Assembly (NCBI GenBank): GCA_023614405.1
Contig: CM042692.1
Span: 120,955,503-121,019,502 of the forward strand
Reading direction: 5' to 3'
Origin: Avena insularis
Taxonomy: Eukaryota > Streptophyta > Magnoliopsida > Poales > Poaceae
DNA: 64,000 nt
The notes below the pieces were generated by a model. It did no database searches and was not told where the DNA came from. It saw nothing but the letters and a program-made list of their open reading frames with translations. The first letter of the stretch is position 1. Each line of letters begins with the position of its first letter. Below, in pieces: positions 34,825 through 48,167 of the stretch. Position numbers and translations under genes: made by a program.

Positions 34825-36079
34825 GTACACGGACTGGCGAAGGATGCAAAGACCCGAGTTATCCTCCTTTTCGAAAAGAAAACTCAGAGTAGTGAAATTT
34901 TTGAAGATACTCCATTTGTGTTCTCGCTCTAAGAAACATGTAATGATTTTGGAATGGAACCTTCAGATTCTTGCCTTCAAAATGCTACTCCTATGATACA
35001 ATCCTCTCCTTCCTATGATACGCACGACCGAGTCTACGTACGCGTGAACAAAGTACATGGTTTACAAAAGGTTTGGTATCACAACTCCCGAGGCTATAAC
35101 GCATGGAGCCAGCGCTTTGTGTCCAAGAGCTGCATGCGACCATGGTAAAGAAGAACCCCAGAGTTGAAATCCTTGCACTAAACCACTTTCTTAATTAAGT
35201 TATGGGCTTGTTAATCCGGCTGTCAATTGGTTTTCTCGTCGCCCGTTTGCGTTTTGTCACGCACGACGACGGCGGTGTCTCCGATGCACCTTCATCTACG
35301 AAATAAGAAACTAAAGATCCCCCAAGAGTGCTTTTGTAGCGTATGCTAGCTTCTCGACGTCGACCCCTAGTGACTTGGCCCTGGCCGCGGTAATAGCACG
35401 GTTACTGTATTTTCTATTTCAGTGCTATTGTTTTAAGAATTGGTTACTTGCCTCTGCAAGTAAGTAGAGATGTACGCGGACGGTCCGCATAAGCCCGCTA
35501 AAGCAGGGGCTACTTCAAACTGAACCAATTTGCTAAAAATATGTTGTTGCACTAATCAGCGATACTTTATTATTATGGATCGGAGGAAGTACAACCAACC
35601 TATCCGGTTTTCAATGCGGAGCGGGCCTGATCGGGCACAGCTCTGCATCCCTATTCTACATCGAATATGCATATAGTTCACTTGTTACATATGTTTGATA
35701 TGGTTCGTATGCAAGTAATCGATCTGGTAACAGAAGCAGTAACCGGCCAATTGGGGCACACATGTGGGCTATAAGCAACTTATTATATACATGTCATGCA
35801 AACCCGCCGAGATATAATAAATTCAGTGGTAATTCATTAAAACTTCCAGTCACCAAGCTCCATCATTTATTTCGTATACTGCAGCTCCATCGTTTATTTC
35901 GTACTGCATCCGTTGTATCATAGTCCATAAGCGCAACCGGTCGTATACATACGAGAGTGAACTTTTATTTGCGTCAAAGACAACACCGTTAAAAAACGAC
36001 CATGTAGACAAAAATACACTACCACACCCGAAGGATCAAATATTGAAGACTCTACCACATCCGTTGTATCATAGCCCAT
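34825..36079. other. No gene recognised
   Basis: Near 34845-34870 there is a trace of a transposon 3' end (RC: CGAAAAGGAGGATAACTCG). Near 35574-35596 TATGGATCGGAGGAAGTA resembles one end of a Stowaway-type MITE. Two copies of ATCCGTTGTATCATAG at about 35909 and 36059 form a short local duplication. Confidence 0.45.
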
Positions 36080-36783
36080 AAGTCATGTTGTTAGTAGTAG
36101 AATTGTGTTGAGAAAGATTCAATAGTTTGATATTTAAGTTATGGTGTACTTCTTCTAGTGGTGTCATGTGAACGTCGACTACATGACACTTCACCTATAT
36201 GGGCTTAGGGGAATGCATTGTGTATTTGGCTACTAATCGTAGGGGTTGCCGGAGTGACAGAAACCTGAACCCCTGTTAGGAAACCATTGCACAAGGGATG
36301 TAAGGGTCTTAGAGTTTAATGTTGTGGTTAGGTTTCTACCTTAATTACTTTCTTGTATTTACGGATGTTTGCAAGGGGTATAATCACAAGTATGTATTAG
36401 TCCTAGGAAGGTCGGTACATTAGCACAGGTTCATCCACACAACAGTTAGAAAGCTAAAGAAGATTAATGAACTATATGAAGTGAAAGCACTTAACAGTCT
36501 TCCCATGTGTCCTCGAGAACGTTTGGTCATCTTAAGTAATACAACCGGCTTGTCCTTTGCTGCATAAAGGATTGGGACACTTGCTGCATTTATTCCTACT
36601 ATCTTTTATTTACTCGTACTTTATTTACTTCCTTTATTGAAAATCCCTAAAAATCCGTTTGCTAAGTATTTGCAGAGAATTCCCGATCCATACCACTAGC
36701 CAGCACCTTCTGCTCCCCGTTGGGTTCGACACTCTTACTTATCCAAAATACTGCGATACACCCTCTATACTTGTGGGTCATCA
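36080..36783 (+). repeat. Truncated LTR of the E3 family
   Basis: This is the last ~700 bp of the LTR seen at 51291-51974 and about 57737-58440, ending CTTGTGGGTCATCA at 36783. The left side is cut at 36080 and the right side abuts the Tat-like LTR. Confidence 0.85.
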
Positions 36784-37554
36784 ATGAGCTTGTCCACACC
36801 TCCTTGGTATGGGCCCAGTCTAAGATCCAAGCCAATCACTGCCCCTCTTTGCGACCCCACATGAAGACACGATCCTCCAGGACATGCCCCACCTCTGTCA
36901 AGCCCCTTATAGGACCGACTATAACTATGGTAGGCACCTGAAGACTCTATGAGACGGTTATGCCCTGACAAGCTCCCTTAAAGGTCCAGCTAAACCACTG
37001 GCAGCCTCTCAAGATAATCTAGACACCAAAATCATGGGAAACTAAGGGGTTCCACCCATGTGCTAGGTTTCTCCACGAGAAATCCTCAACCTCATGATGA
37101 GGTCATCCGTCCATGCGAAAGGAAGAAGATCCAGCTGACTTCTTCGTCTAACCTAGGTATGATTACTCGGATGCTCACTATTCGCTACCCTACATTGGGT
37201 AAAAGGCCTACGACCCATAGAGATTCCAGATAAAAGCCCAAGGAAGCAACCGACAGAAACTTTTTATTGTATTAGGAAAGAAATCATGAACCGACATTAT
37301 GTTGGTATTGTAATCACGCGTGTATAAGACCTATCCGCATACAACTTTGAGACCCGACCTATTATATATAGGGCGGGAGAAGCCCAAGCGAGGGTACCGA
37401 AATCTAGTAGAAAACTTGTGATAGAGTATTTCCCCAATATTCAGGCGACTTTGTCTTCATTGTTTTCCTGACATCCGACGAAATCCCCATCGTTCTCTTT
37501 TCTGCAAAAGCCCAAGTCCATCATCATGGGCATTGCCGAGGTTACCTCTCGTCA
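36784..37554 (+). repeat. Tat-like 5' LTR (left end uncertain)
   Basis: It ends ...CTCTCGTCA two bases before the primer site. A TATA box (ATTATATATAGGGC, 37361-37374) marks the promoter. Its true start may be hidden or deleted at the junction with the LTR fragment to the left. Confidence 0.65.
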
Positions 37555-37556
37555 AT

Positions 37557-37574
37557 TGGCGCCGTCTGTGGGAA
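37557..37574 (+). other. Tat-like primer-binding site
   Basis: TGGCGCCGTCTGTGGGAA matches the primer site typical of many plant Gypsy elements of the Tat/Ogre group. Confidence 0.85.
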
Positions 37575-37679
37575 ACTTGAACACTGGAAACACGGATTCG
37601 GCGGAACGCTCTCCACCAAGCATCAACTCGACGAAAGAAAATCCACGCCCACCCACCCGTAAAGTTACCCACAAATCCT

Positions 37680-39236
37680 TGATATGTTGTAAACGTATCT
37701 ATAATTTTTGATGTTCCATGCTTGTTTTATATCTACTTTCTTATGTTTTGTCCACACTTTGGAGTATTTTTACACATTTTCTGGAACTAACCTATTAACA
37801 AGATGCCACAGTGCTAGTTTCCTATTTTATGCAGATTTTGGTTTCAGAAAAGCTAGTAAGTAAATATTCTCGGAATTGGACCGGACAAAAGCCAAAGTCA
37901 ATATTTTACTCGAAGCAACACGGAGTCCGGAGGGGAGATGAAGTGGTGCACCAGGGCGGCCACACCTGGTGGCGGCGCAGCCTAGGGGGGCACCACCAGG
38001 GGGTGTGGGCCCCCTGGTGCTCCACCGACCTTGCCCCTTCGCCTATAAAAGCCTCCCGGGACAAAAACCCTAAGTACGCGATCAAAATTCCACGAAAGAG
38101 TCTGTAGCCGTCGCCATCTCCATCCCTAGATCGGGAGGGATCTGAAGCTCTTCCCGGCACCCTGCCGGAGGGGAGATATCACCCTAGAGGCCTTCTTCAT
38201 CACCATGACTGCCGCCGGTGTGATTCGTGAGTAGTTCATCCCTGGACTACGGGTCCATGTAGTAGCTAGATGGTTGGTTCTCCTCCTTTGTGCTACCATG
38301 TTTAGATCTTGTGATCTCCATTCATGATCAAGATCATCTATTTGTAATCTTACATGTTGTGTTTGTGGGGATCCGATGGATATTGAGATGCTATTTCAGA
38401 TTGATTATTGATTCTATCATGTCTATGTTATTTGTGATCTTGCATGATTTCCATTGTTAGTAGCTATCTTGGCCAAGTAGATGCTAGCAACTCCAAGAGG
38501 GAGTATTTATGCTCGATATGGGTTCATGCCTCTAGTAATCTGGGGAAGTGACAGAAATCTCTAAGGTACTAGATGTGCTATTACTACTAGGGAGAAAACA
38601 ACAATCATTTGTCCTTGGGGCAATCATATTGTTTACTTTACACACTTTTCTTAATGCAATTATATGTTGCTTGCAACTTAATACTGGAGGGGGTTCAGAT
38701 GATAACCTGAAGGTGGATTATTAGTCATAGATGCAGTTGGATTATGGTCTATGTATAATGTTGTAATGCCCAATCAAATCTCATAGGAGTCAAGATGATT
38801 AGTATATGCTTGTATGCTTTCTCGGTGTCTGTCCATTGCCCCGCTGTAATTTGTTCACCCAACATGTCATCTATCTTAAGGATAATCACCTCTAGTGAAC
38901 TATGGACCCCGGTCCATTCTTTTACCATTGATATACCTTCTACTATTTACTGTTTACTGTTTACTTTCTGCAAGCAATTACTATCTTCCACACAATACGT
39001 TTAATCCTTTGTTTTCAGCAAAACAAGTGAGATTGACAACCTCACTGTAAGTTGGGGGCAAAGTTTTGTGGTTGTGTTGTGTAGGATTCCAAGTTGGAAA
39101 CAACACCTTCGAGGTGTTTCCTTGCTCCTACTGGTTCGATAACCTTGGTTTCATAACTGAGGGAAAACTTGTTGTTGTGCTCATCATACCTTCCTCTTGG
39201 GGTTCCCCAACGAGCTCGATATATTTTGAGCCATCA
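37680..39236 (+). repeat. E2 5' LTR
   Basis: It starts TGATATGTTG and ends TTTTGAGCCATCA. The GC-rich inverted block is at about 37960-38012 and the TATA box CGCCTATAAAAGCC at 38041-38054. Confidence 0.93.
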
Positions 39237-39429
39237 AGCCTTTTTTTCTGGCGCTGTTGCCGGGGAGTTAAGGGCATATTCACAAGGGGAGTCCCTCATA
39301 ACTAATCTCTTTACTTTGTTTTTTTGTTTTTCTTAGTTTATTTCTGCTTTGTTTGCTTGTTTCTTTTATCAAAAACACAAAAAAATAGTTGTACTTGTTT
39401 GCTTCTTTATATTAAAAACACAAAAAATT

Positions 39430-41426
39430 AATACTCTTGAAAACACTAAGTTGTGTGACTTCACTAGAACCAACAACAATGATTTCATGTGCACACCTAT
39501 TGCTCCACCTGTTCTTGAAGCTACTTTCTTTGAAATTAAACCTGCTTTGCTCAATCTTGTTATGAAAGAACAATTTTCTGGTGTTGGTACTGAAGATGCT
39601 GCTGCTCACCTTAATAAATTTGTTGAACTTTGTTAGATGCAAAAACATAGGGATATAGATGGAGATATTATTAAGCTTAAATTGTTTCCTTTCTCTTTGA
39701 GAGGAAAAGCTAAAGAATGGTTGCTATCCCTAACTAGAAATAGTATTGATTCTTGGACTAAATGCAAAGATGCTTTCATTGGAAAATACTATCCTCCTGC
39801 TAAGATTATATCTATGAGAAGTGAAATAATGAAATTTAAACAATCTGATAATGAACATGTTGCTCAAGCTTGGGAAATAATGAAATCTTTGGTAAAGAAT
39901 TATCCCACTCATGGACTGATTGCTTGGATGATTATCCAAACCTTTTATGAAGGACTGAATTATTCTTCAAGATTCTGCTGCTGGAGGTACCTTTATGACC
40001 ATTACTTTGGGTGCTGCAACAAAGCTTCTTGATAATATGATGGTTAACTATTTTGAATGGCACACTGAGAGAGCTCCACAAGGTAAGAAGGTAAATTCTG
40101 TTGAATAAACCTCCTCCTTGAGTGATAAAATTGATGTTATTATGTCGATGCTTGTTAATGGGAAAACTCATATTGATCCAAATCATGTTCCCTTAGCTTC
40201 TTTGGTTGCTCAAGAAGAGCAAGTTGATGTGAACTTTATTAGAAACAATAATTTTAGCAACAATGCCTACAGGAATAATTTTGGTAATAATAATTATAGG
40301 CCATATCCTCCCAATAATGGTAATGCTTATGGAAATTCCTACAACAATAATAGAAGTGCACCCTCTGAAGTTGAAGTCATGCTCAAAGATTTTATTGGTA
40401 AACAAACTGCCTTCAATAAAACTATTAAGGAAAAACTCTCTAATGCTGAAACAAATATAACATCATTGTCTAAAGCACAATATTCTTTGAATAAAATGGC
40501 TGCTAAACCTGAAACTATTGAAAATCCCTTTGCTGCTACTAATGCCATACAAGTAGAATTGATGAAAATGTTAGACTGTTAGCGGAATTGCATGCTAAGT
40601 GGGAAAGAGAAGATGAAATTGCTAGAAATAGTAGTATTTGTACTATCACCACCACTAATGTTGATGCTAGCAAACCACATGAAGCCCCCATTCCTTTTGC
40701 AACAATGCCTAAAACCACTGGAACCTTCTCTAATAAAAATGCTAAAATTCTTTGAAATATGAGAAACAATAGTTCTACTACTTTAGATGGTAATTATGAT
40801 TTTGATCTTGATGGTTGCAATATCTCTGAAGTAATTATGTTCCTACAAAAGCTTGCTAAAAGTCCTAATGCTAGTGCTACGAATATGGCCTTTACAAAAC
40901 ACATTACTGATGCTCTCATAAAAATTAAAGAAGAAAAGATGAAACATAAAGCTTCTATTCTTATGAAATTAGAAGATGGTTGGAAACCCATCATTAATAT
41001 GAAAGTGAATGATTTTGATCTCAAAGCTCTATGTGATCTTGATAGTAGTGTTTCTATTATGCCTAGAAGGATTTATGAAATGCTTGATTTGCCACCATTG
41101 GAAGATTGTTATTTAAATGTCCAACTTGATGATAATGCTAAAAATAAACTCATGGGGAGTATTAATGACGTTATTATTATGGTTAACAATGCCTATGTCC
41201 CCGTTGATTTCTATGTTTTGGATGTTGAATGCAATGCTTCTTGTCCTATTATTTTGGGAAGACCTTTTCTAGAACTATTGGTGCCATTATTGATATGAAA
41301 GAAGGCACCATTAAATATGAATTCCCACTCAAGAAAGGTATAAAACACTTCCCTAATAATATAGAGAATATTTCTTTTGCCTCTCCTATTAAAACAAAAT
41401 TTTCTCTTAATTCTTCTTCATTTTAG
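39430..41426 (+). pseudogene. E2 gag-protease, broken
   Basis: Gag begins in the frame with NTKLCDFTRTNNNDF and has an in-frame TAG at 39634-39636. The same frame then gives the gag core LFPFSLRGKAKEWLLSL (39670-39720), before a frameshift near 39975. A low-complexity N-rich part follows (40240-40350). The retropepsin is at 40980-41280: NMKVNDFDLKALCD, then DLDSSVS at 41035-41055, where the catalytic Gly is replaced by Asp. IILGRPF is followed by a frameshift near 41270 into TIGAIIDMKEGTIKYEFP. The protease is therefore probably dead both by active-site change and by frame. No pol follows. Confidence 0.82.
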
Positions 41427-42399
41427 AATACTTGATTCTTGCTTCTTATGCCTAGCTCAAAGGCGTTAAAGAAAAGCACTTATTGGGAGATAACCCAAAT
41501 TTCTTTAGGAATATTTTGTTGAGTCTTGGAAGTTATTGCTTCAGTAATAACCTATCTTTATCATTTTTGTGTGATTTTTGTACCAAGAGAACCTCTAATG
41601 AGAGAGAAGTAAAACTTGGGAAAGTTGCTGTCCCGAAACAGATTTTTATGTTTCACTGTAAAAATTCGTGAAAAATCTCTGTATGTCGGATTGAGCTGTA
41701 ATGTTTTGTGATTATGCCCCAGGTTGTTATCCAACTTTCGTTAGTTCAACACTTTTCGATTTGAGCAACAGAAGGTCTTCGAAAAAATTGGTTTTTACCT
41801 GCTGGTCTGTTTTGACAGATTTCTGCCATTATTTGCATTTGCCTCTTAATCTCTTTCTCTTGGAGTTCTCTTTGATCACTTGAAATTTTTAAAGGAAGTT
41901 CTATAGTAGCTTGTGTTTTAATGGAAGTTTTACTTGAGTTGGAACTGAACCAAAAGACTTATTATCTTGAGTACACTATTGTTGCTAATGAAGATTGTGT
42001 GAAGTTTTGTATGAAGGAAATTTTAAAGTGTAGGGAAGAGTAATGTGATAAGATGAAGATGGACAAAATCTCAAGATTGGGGATGCCACCCGTGTCTCCC
42101 AAACAAATATTCAAGAAGTACAAGCGTCAAAGCTTGGGGATGCCCAAGGCATCCTCTTCTTCATCAATAAAAATCTCAGGTTTTCTTCAAAACACTTCAT
42201 TTTTATTGTTTCATGCACAATTGTGTTGTTCTTGGAGCGTCTTAGTTTTTGTTCTTAGTTTTCGTTTGCTTAAATAAGTTGGTTGGACCCCCTCATTCAT
42301 ACATTGTTTCAAATAGGTTGATTTGGATTGGAAAAGAGTAGGAAAGTTCATGCTTAAGTGGTATAAAAGGAGCTTGTTTTTTTAACTATGACTTAGACT
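41427..42399. other. E2 internal noncoding region with internal polypurine tract
   Basis: At 42130-42141 AAGCTTGGGGAT repeats the tract found before the E2 3' LTR. Part of 41650-41850 matches E3 at about 53760-53950 (GTTGTTATYYAACTTTCGTTAG). No ORF is supported. Confidence 0.6.
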
Positions 42400-43630
42400 T
42401 TATCATGTCATGCTTGATATTGTTTTGACTTTATTCTTAGTGATTATTGATGTAGCATGACTTGTTTCAAACAATTGAGATTGCTTAATGTGCCTTGAAA
42501 GAATCATGCATTGTTTTAGCATATGAAAGCATAATATTGTGGTATTCTCCTTTAATGCTTTATTTGGGTTGACTTGGCGCATGCTCACACCATGTTAAGA
42601 CTATACCAAGTCACCATAGCCTCTATGATCATTTAGTTTTCAACTTGTAATATCACTTTATGCTTTAATTAATAATGTTTTGTCGCTTTGCATCATTATG
42701 GCCATTATTGCTCTCTTAGTTGGTCGCTCCCAGTCTTTTGCTAGCCTCCATATGTACCAAGTATGAGTTCCACTCATGCATCCAACTCCAAATAAAACCA
42801 AGTTATTCCAAAGAGTCCACCATACCTACCTATTAGCATTTGCTATTCCAAGTATATTCATGTGTTTATCTACCTTCCGAATTAAACTTGTTATGTGAAA
42901 ATTAGTGATTAAAGCTCTCATGAACTTTATGGCACACTTTACTTTCCTTGCACTTAATAAACTTGAACCATTGTGCCCATCTATGTTGCATATATGCTTG
43001 CGTTTTGTAAGTTGTGAATTAGCAGAACCATGTTATCATGGGGAACACTTTCAACATTGCACTTTATTTAGTTGATATCATGTTCTTTTGCTTATGGATC
43101 CCGGCGGTGTGAAATGAAAGGGGAGATTGTAAGGCTCATGGAGTTCGTATATGTGTTAGAGAAATGCCTGGGCGACTGGTCTAAGCCATGCCTAATCATG
43201 GTGGAAACCTGCAGCGTAACCATAGTGAGCAATCTATGAAGCATCCTCTATAAAAAACCTATGCAAATAGGAAAGAAAAAAAAGAGAGAAAAAAATAAAA
43301 AAGAGCCTATGCAAATAGGAAATAAAAGGATTACTGAGATGCTCATTGTCTACTTGCCTTGTAATTTTGATATGGGGAATCTTCCATATGATTGGGCAAG
43401 GGGTACCCCGTTGGCGGTTCTCTATGATACACATGTACTTACAATGACAAGAACTTACCTGTGACTAAACTTTAGTAGCATGAGGAACGGTACTCGTAAG
43501 TAAGGGGCATGAGATTTACAGCTTATAACTTGTCAAGCATATCCTCATATATGTTCACTTTAACCTTAACACCTAAAGATGCTTATGATAGGGGCAATGA
43601 GAGCTGAAAGCTAATAAGTACCATAATTTT
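42400..43630 (+). other. Conserved noncoding block, E2 copy
   Basis: The same ordered sub-blocks as in E1 are present: CCATACCTACCTATTAGCA (about 42820), TTAGCAGAACCATG (43020), GTTAGAGAAATGCCTGGGC (43155), GGGGTACCCCGTTGGCGGTT (43399) and GATGCTTATGATAGGGGCAA (43578). Confidence 0.8.
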
Positions 43631-44143
43631 TGAAAGCTCTTTATGAGACTTGAATCCCTGCTTCCTTCTATGAAGGGCCTTTCTTTTACTTTTTATGTTG
43701 AGTCTCCATCTTCTATCTTTATGCACCTATTGAGAGAGCATAGTGGCCATTCTTAGTTTAATGTGCATTGTCCCAAAACTTGTTGATTGATTCATAACTT
43801 TGATATTGCTTGTTTTTAAATTATTTGTATCTAGTCACCCTTATGAACTTTGAAGGTGTCCTATGCATTTATGTTTTGCTACACTATGAGGGACAAGCTG
43901 AATACCATTCTCATTATGTTTTCTATATGTGAAACAAACAAACGTCTTTCAAAGCATTATTATTCATGAATCTTTTGTTTGTACCTTTTCATGTTATAAC
44001 ATAATTGCTATGTCTTATTGTTAGAACTATATCTTTCATGCTATGTTAAAGTACTATGATCCCAGCTATCAATGTTTTACCAATACTTTGATCAAGATTA
44101 TGATGGTGCATGTCACCTCAAAAATTATTCTTTTTATCACTTA

Positions 44144-44181
44144 CCTACTCGAGGACGAGTAGGAGTTAAGCTTGGGGATGT
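44144..44181 (+). other. E2 terminal hairpin and polypurine tract
   Basis: Arms CCTACTCG (44144-44151) and CGAGTAGG (44156-44163) enclose AGGA. AAGCTTGGGGAT follows before the LTR at 44182. The stem is perfect although its sequence differs from that in E1. Confidence 0.85.
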
Positions 44182-45732
44182 TGATACATTGTAAACATAT
44201 CTATAATTTTTGTTGTTCCATTCTTGTTTTATATCTACTTTCTTATGTTTTGTGCACACTTTGGAGTATTTTTACACATTTTCTAGAACTAACCTATTAA
44301 CAAGATGCCATAGTGCCAGTTGCCTGTTTTCCGCTGATTTTGGTTTCAGAAAATCTAGTAAAGAAATATTCTCGGAATTGGACCGGACAAAAGCCAAAGT
44401 CAATATTTTACCCGAAGAAACACGGAGTTCGTAGGGGAGACGAAGTGGCGCACCAGGGCGGATACACCTGGTGGCAATGCAGCCTAGAGGGGTGCACCAC
44501 CAGGGGGTGTGGGCCCCCTGGTGCACCACCGACCTTGCCCTTTCGCCTATAAAAGCCTCCCGGGACAAAAACACTAAGTACCCAATCAAAATTCCACGAA
44601 AGAGTCTGTAGCAGCCGCCATCTCTATCCCTAGACCGGGAGGGATCTGAAGCTCTTCCTGGCACCCTGCCGGAGGGGAGAGATCACCCTGGAGGCCTTCT
44701 TCATCACCATGACTGCCTCCGGTGTGATGCGTGAGTAGCTCATCCCTAGACTACGGGTCCATGTAGTAGCTAGATGGTTGGTTCTCCTCCTTTGTGCTAC
44801 CATGTTTAGATCTTGTGAGCTCCGTTCATGATCAAGATCATCTATTTGTAATCTTACATGTTGTGTTTGCGGGGATCCGATGGATATTGAGATGCTATTT
44901 CAGATTGATTATTGATTCTATCATGTCTATGTTATTTGTGATCTTGCATGCTTTCTGTTGTTAGTAGCTATCTTGGCCAAGTAGATGCTAGCAACTCCAA
45001 GAGGGAGTACTTATGCTCGATAGTGGGTTCATGCCTCTAGTAATCTGGGGAAGTGACAGAAATCTCTAAGGTACTAGATGTGCTATTGCTACTAGGGAGA
45101 AAACAACAATACTTTGTTCATGGGGAAATCGTATTGTTTACTTTACACACTTTGCTTAATGCAATTATCTGTTGCTTGCAACTTAATACTGGAGGGGGTT
45201 CGGATGATAACCTAAAGGTGGATTATTAGTCATAGATGCAGTTGGATTACGGTCTATGTATAATGTTGTAATGCCCAATCAAATCTCGTAGGAGTCAAGA
45301 TGATTAGTATATGCTTGTATGCTTTCTCGGTATCTGTCAATTGCCCCGTTGTAATTTTTTCACCCAACATGTCACATCTTAAGGAGAATCACCTCTAGTG
45401 AACTATGGACCCCAGTCCATTCTTTTACCATTGCTATACCTTCTACTATTTACTGTTTGCTTTCTACAAGCAATTACTATCTTCCACACAATACGTTTAA
45501 TCCTTTGTTTTCAGCAAAATCGGTGAGATTGACAACCTCACTGTAAGTTGGGGGCAAAGTTCTGTGGTTGTGTTGTGTAGGATTCCAAGTTGGAAACAAC
45601 ACCTTGGAGGTGTTTCCTTGCTCCTACTGGTTCGATAACCTCGGTTTCATAACTGAGGGAAAACATGCTGCTGTGCTCATTATACCTTCCTCTTGGGGTT
45701 CCCCAACGAGCTCGATATATTTTGAGCCATCA
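44182..45732 (+). repeat. E2 3' LTR
   Basis: It starts TGATACATTG and ends TTGAGCCATCA, followed by ATCCT. Confidence 0.93.
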
Positions 45733-45789
45733 ATCCTCAATGGAAGTCGAGGCATAGATTAAACAAGGCAATGAAGGAGGGCAAGTCGA

Positions 45790-48167
45790 GACGAATCTAG
45801 GGGATCTTGATGGCCTCTATGACAATATGTCCTTCGGATCAGACCCACCGTTCACGCCATGACGTGAAGCAAGCCTAGCCAATTCAGAACCCAAAGAAAG
45901 TAGCGAAAGCATCGACTTTGGAATTCGGATGGCGGAAATTTATCCAGAGCAAAAGCTGATGGACTTCACTGGCTCATCCGATAGTGTCTCCATCGGCGAA
46001 AATGACGACGTTACTAGTCCGTATGTCACTCAACACCAAGTATGCGTGATCATCGGAGACGCCACGACCCAGTAAGATTCCAACGGTAACCCAATTCTTA
46101 ACCCCGATGATATCCTTTCAAGCCATAGTGCAGGAAGCAATGACAACGAAGGAAGTCGAGGAAATGAAGCAGATCCAACAATCGACCGAGAAAATAGGGA
46201 AGAAGAGCAGCCACGTGAAGATGAGAGGCGAACCCTTAGCCTACCAGCCAGTGCATGGGAGAAAGCGAGAGCAGCAATTTCGGGTGCGACCCCAATGGCA
46301 ACAGATGCCACTCACGAAGATCTATTGGCATACCAGTATCTGCTACACTGCAAAAAGAGAAAAATCCTCAGGATGCAAAGGCAGCTCGACGAAAGGAAGA
46401 GGGTAGTCGACGAATCTAGCTTACGAAGGGCACAGCTAAGCCCCACCCGGGGATCAAGAGGCATCACAGGAGGAGCATCGCCAAGAAGAGGAACATCTAG
46501 ATTAAGAAGTATACCGGAAGAAGAGATAAGCGGATTAATTCAGGACCTTGATCTCTCGTTTATGTCGATAGATCAAGATGGAAAAATCAAAGCAAAGACA
46601 GCCCAGACAGCTATTGTGGCCGCACAAACATATCTAATCACGACACAACCTGCACCCGACGATCCTCGTGTAGCCCTCCACCGATCTGCCCTATGAACCT
46701 CAGTTTGGTGGGAGAAACTCTTGCGCAAGCAGATAAAGAAACCACGAGGCAACGTGACCAATCCCCACACCGTCGCAACAGCCCTTGACAAGGAGGTCAG
46801 ACCCGACAATTGTGGTCGCCACATCGGGTCCACTTTTCCGAACAAGAACCGCGCAATGATGCAAGAAATGACATCACCCAGCGAAGGATTGATCGGTCAC
46901 GAGAGGAGCGCAACACCCGAAGATACCGTGACGTCGAAAGTGAGGATGAACAAGAATTATGCGGGGCCAGCTGCTTTACTCGACGGGTTCAAAAAACTCC
47001 GGTACCGAAAGATTTTAAGCTACCCCAAGACCGACAAAAATACGACGGCCTCCAAGAACCCGAAGCTTGGCTAACAGACTATCTAGCAACTGTCAGATTA
47101 CAAGGAGGATCCAAAGCCATGGCAATGCAAAGCCTGCAGCTCCACCTAACCGGTGCGACATGCTCCTGGATGAAGCAGTTACAAGAAGATTCCATCAGCA
47201 GTTGGAATGATCTTGAAGACAAATTCATCAGAAACTTTCAATCCACATTCAAGCGACCCGCGTCTTTAGAGCAATTACGTGCCTGCAACCAAAAGCCAGG
47301 AGAATCAATACGAGCCTTCATTCAACAATGGAACATTACCAAAAATTCGGCTGAAGCAATATCTGACAAATGAGCGATCGACGCCTTCAATGATGTTGTC
47401 CGTCGATAGGAATTCATTGAAGAACTAGGACGATCAAATCCAAAAACAATTTCACAACTGATGGAAATAGCCAACCATTGGGCTGATGGAGAGGATGCAG
47501 TACACAACAAAAGGGCTCATTCACCTAACGAGAGAGACTGGCGTAACAACGACCGGAGGCGACGAACAAATGATGGATACCACACACCCACTTATGTTGC
47601 AGCGAGTTTTTCTAGAACAGAAAACCGACGAAACAACGACTACAACAATGGATATCATGACAGTAGGGATAACATCAATGAAAGCCAGCCGCGACAATGA
47701 TACTAGCCGATGAACCGAGACCCACCAATGTCAACAGGACAAATGTTGGAAGGACCCTGCAATATGCACTACTACATCGACTCAACAGGGAAAAGGCGAT
47801 CAAACCACCTCTTGAAGGACTGTTGGACATTCCTAAAGATGCAAGAATTATGCAACACAAGGCAGCCAAAGAAACAAACAGAAACTACGCTCCTATACCT
47901 GGCACTCTGGCCATCAGCGCTCCACCACCACCACAGGGGCCTCCACCAGCGGGACAGCCGCAAAGCACAGTATACCAAAACAACGAGTACCCCAGATCAA
48001 AGGGGACAATGTCAATAATCCAGAAGGGGCCACCCTCCAACAGAACACAAAAGTTGATCACTAGGCAAGTAAATTTGGCGGTAACAAAGCCACCTCCTAC
48101 ACCAGAGTATCTACATTGGTCAGAGCAAGAAATCACTTTCAGCAGAGCTAACCATCCGTTACGGGTC
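45790..48167 (+). pseudogene. Tat-like gag, broken by stops and split before protease
   Basis: An N-terminal part (SIDFGIRMAEIYPEQKLMDF near 45920) precedes a charged region with HCKKRKILRMQRQLDERK (46340-46400). The gag core follows at about 46960-47370: PKDFKLPQDRQKYDG, EPEAWLTDYLATVRLQGG and WNDLEDKFIRNFQSTFKRP. A TGA follows at 47371-47373. Downstream frames carry LMEIANHWADGEDAV and a zinc-knuckle-like segment with CNMHYYIDSTGKRR and DCWTFLK (47758-47840). The last residues before 48167 (EITFSRANHP) belong to the linker that leads into the protease, where the solo LTR was inserted. Confidence 0.78.

Larger units (their letters stand above)
37680..45732 (+). mobile_element. E2: pol-less Gypsy LTR retrotransposon inserted in the Tat-like element
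   Basis: LTRs at 37680-39236 and 44182-45732 flank gag and protease only. The target duplication ATCCT is perfect (37675-37679 and 45733-45737). The primer site TGGCGCTGTTGCCGGGGA (39249-39266) is of tRNA-Asp type. The internal region after the protease has no coding domain but keeps the noncoding block shared with E1 and E3. About two dozen differences between the LTRs in their first 350 bp, counted by eye, show that it is not recent. Confidence 0.93.
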
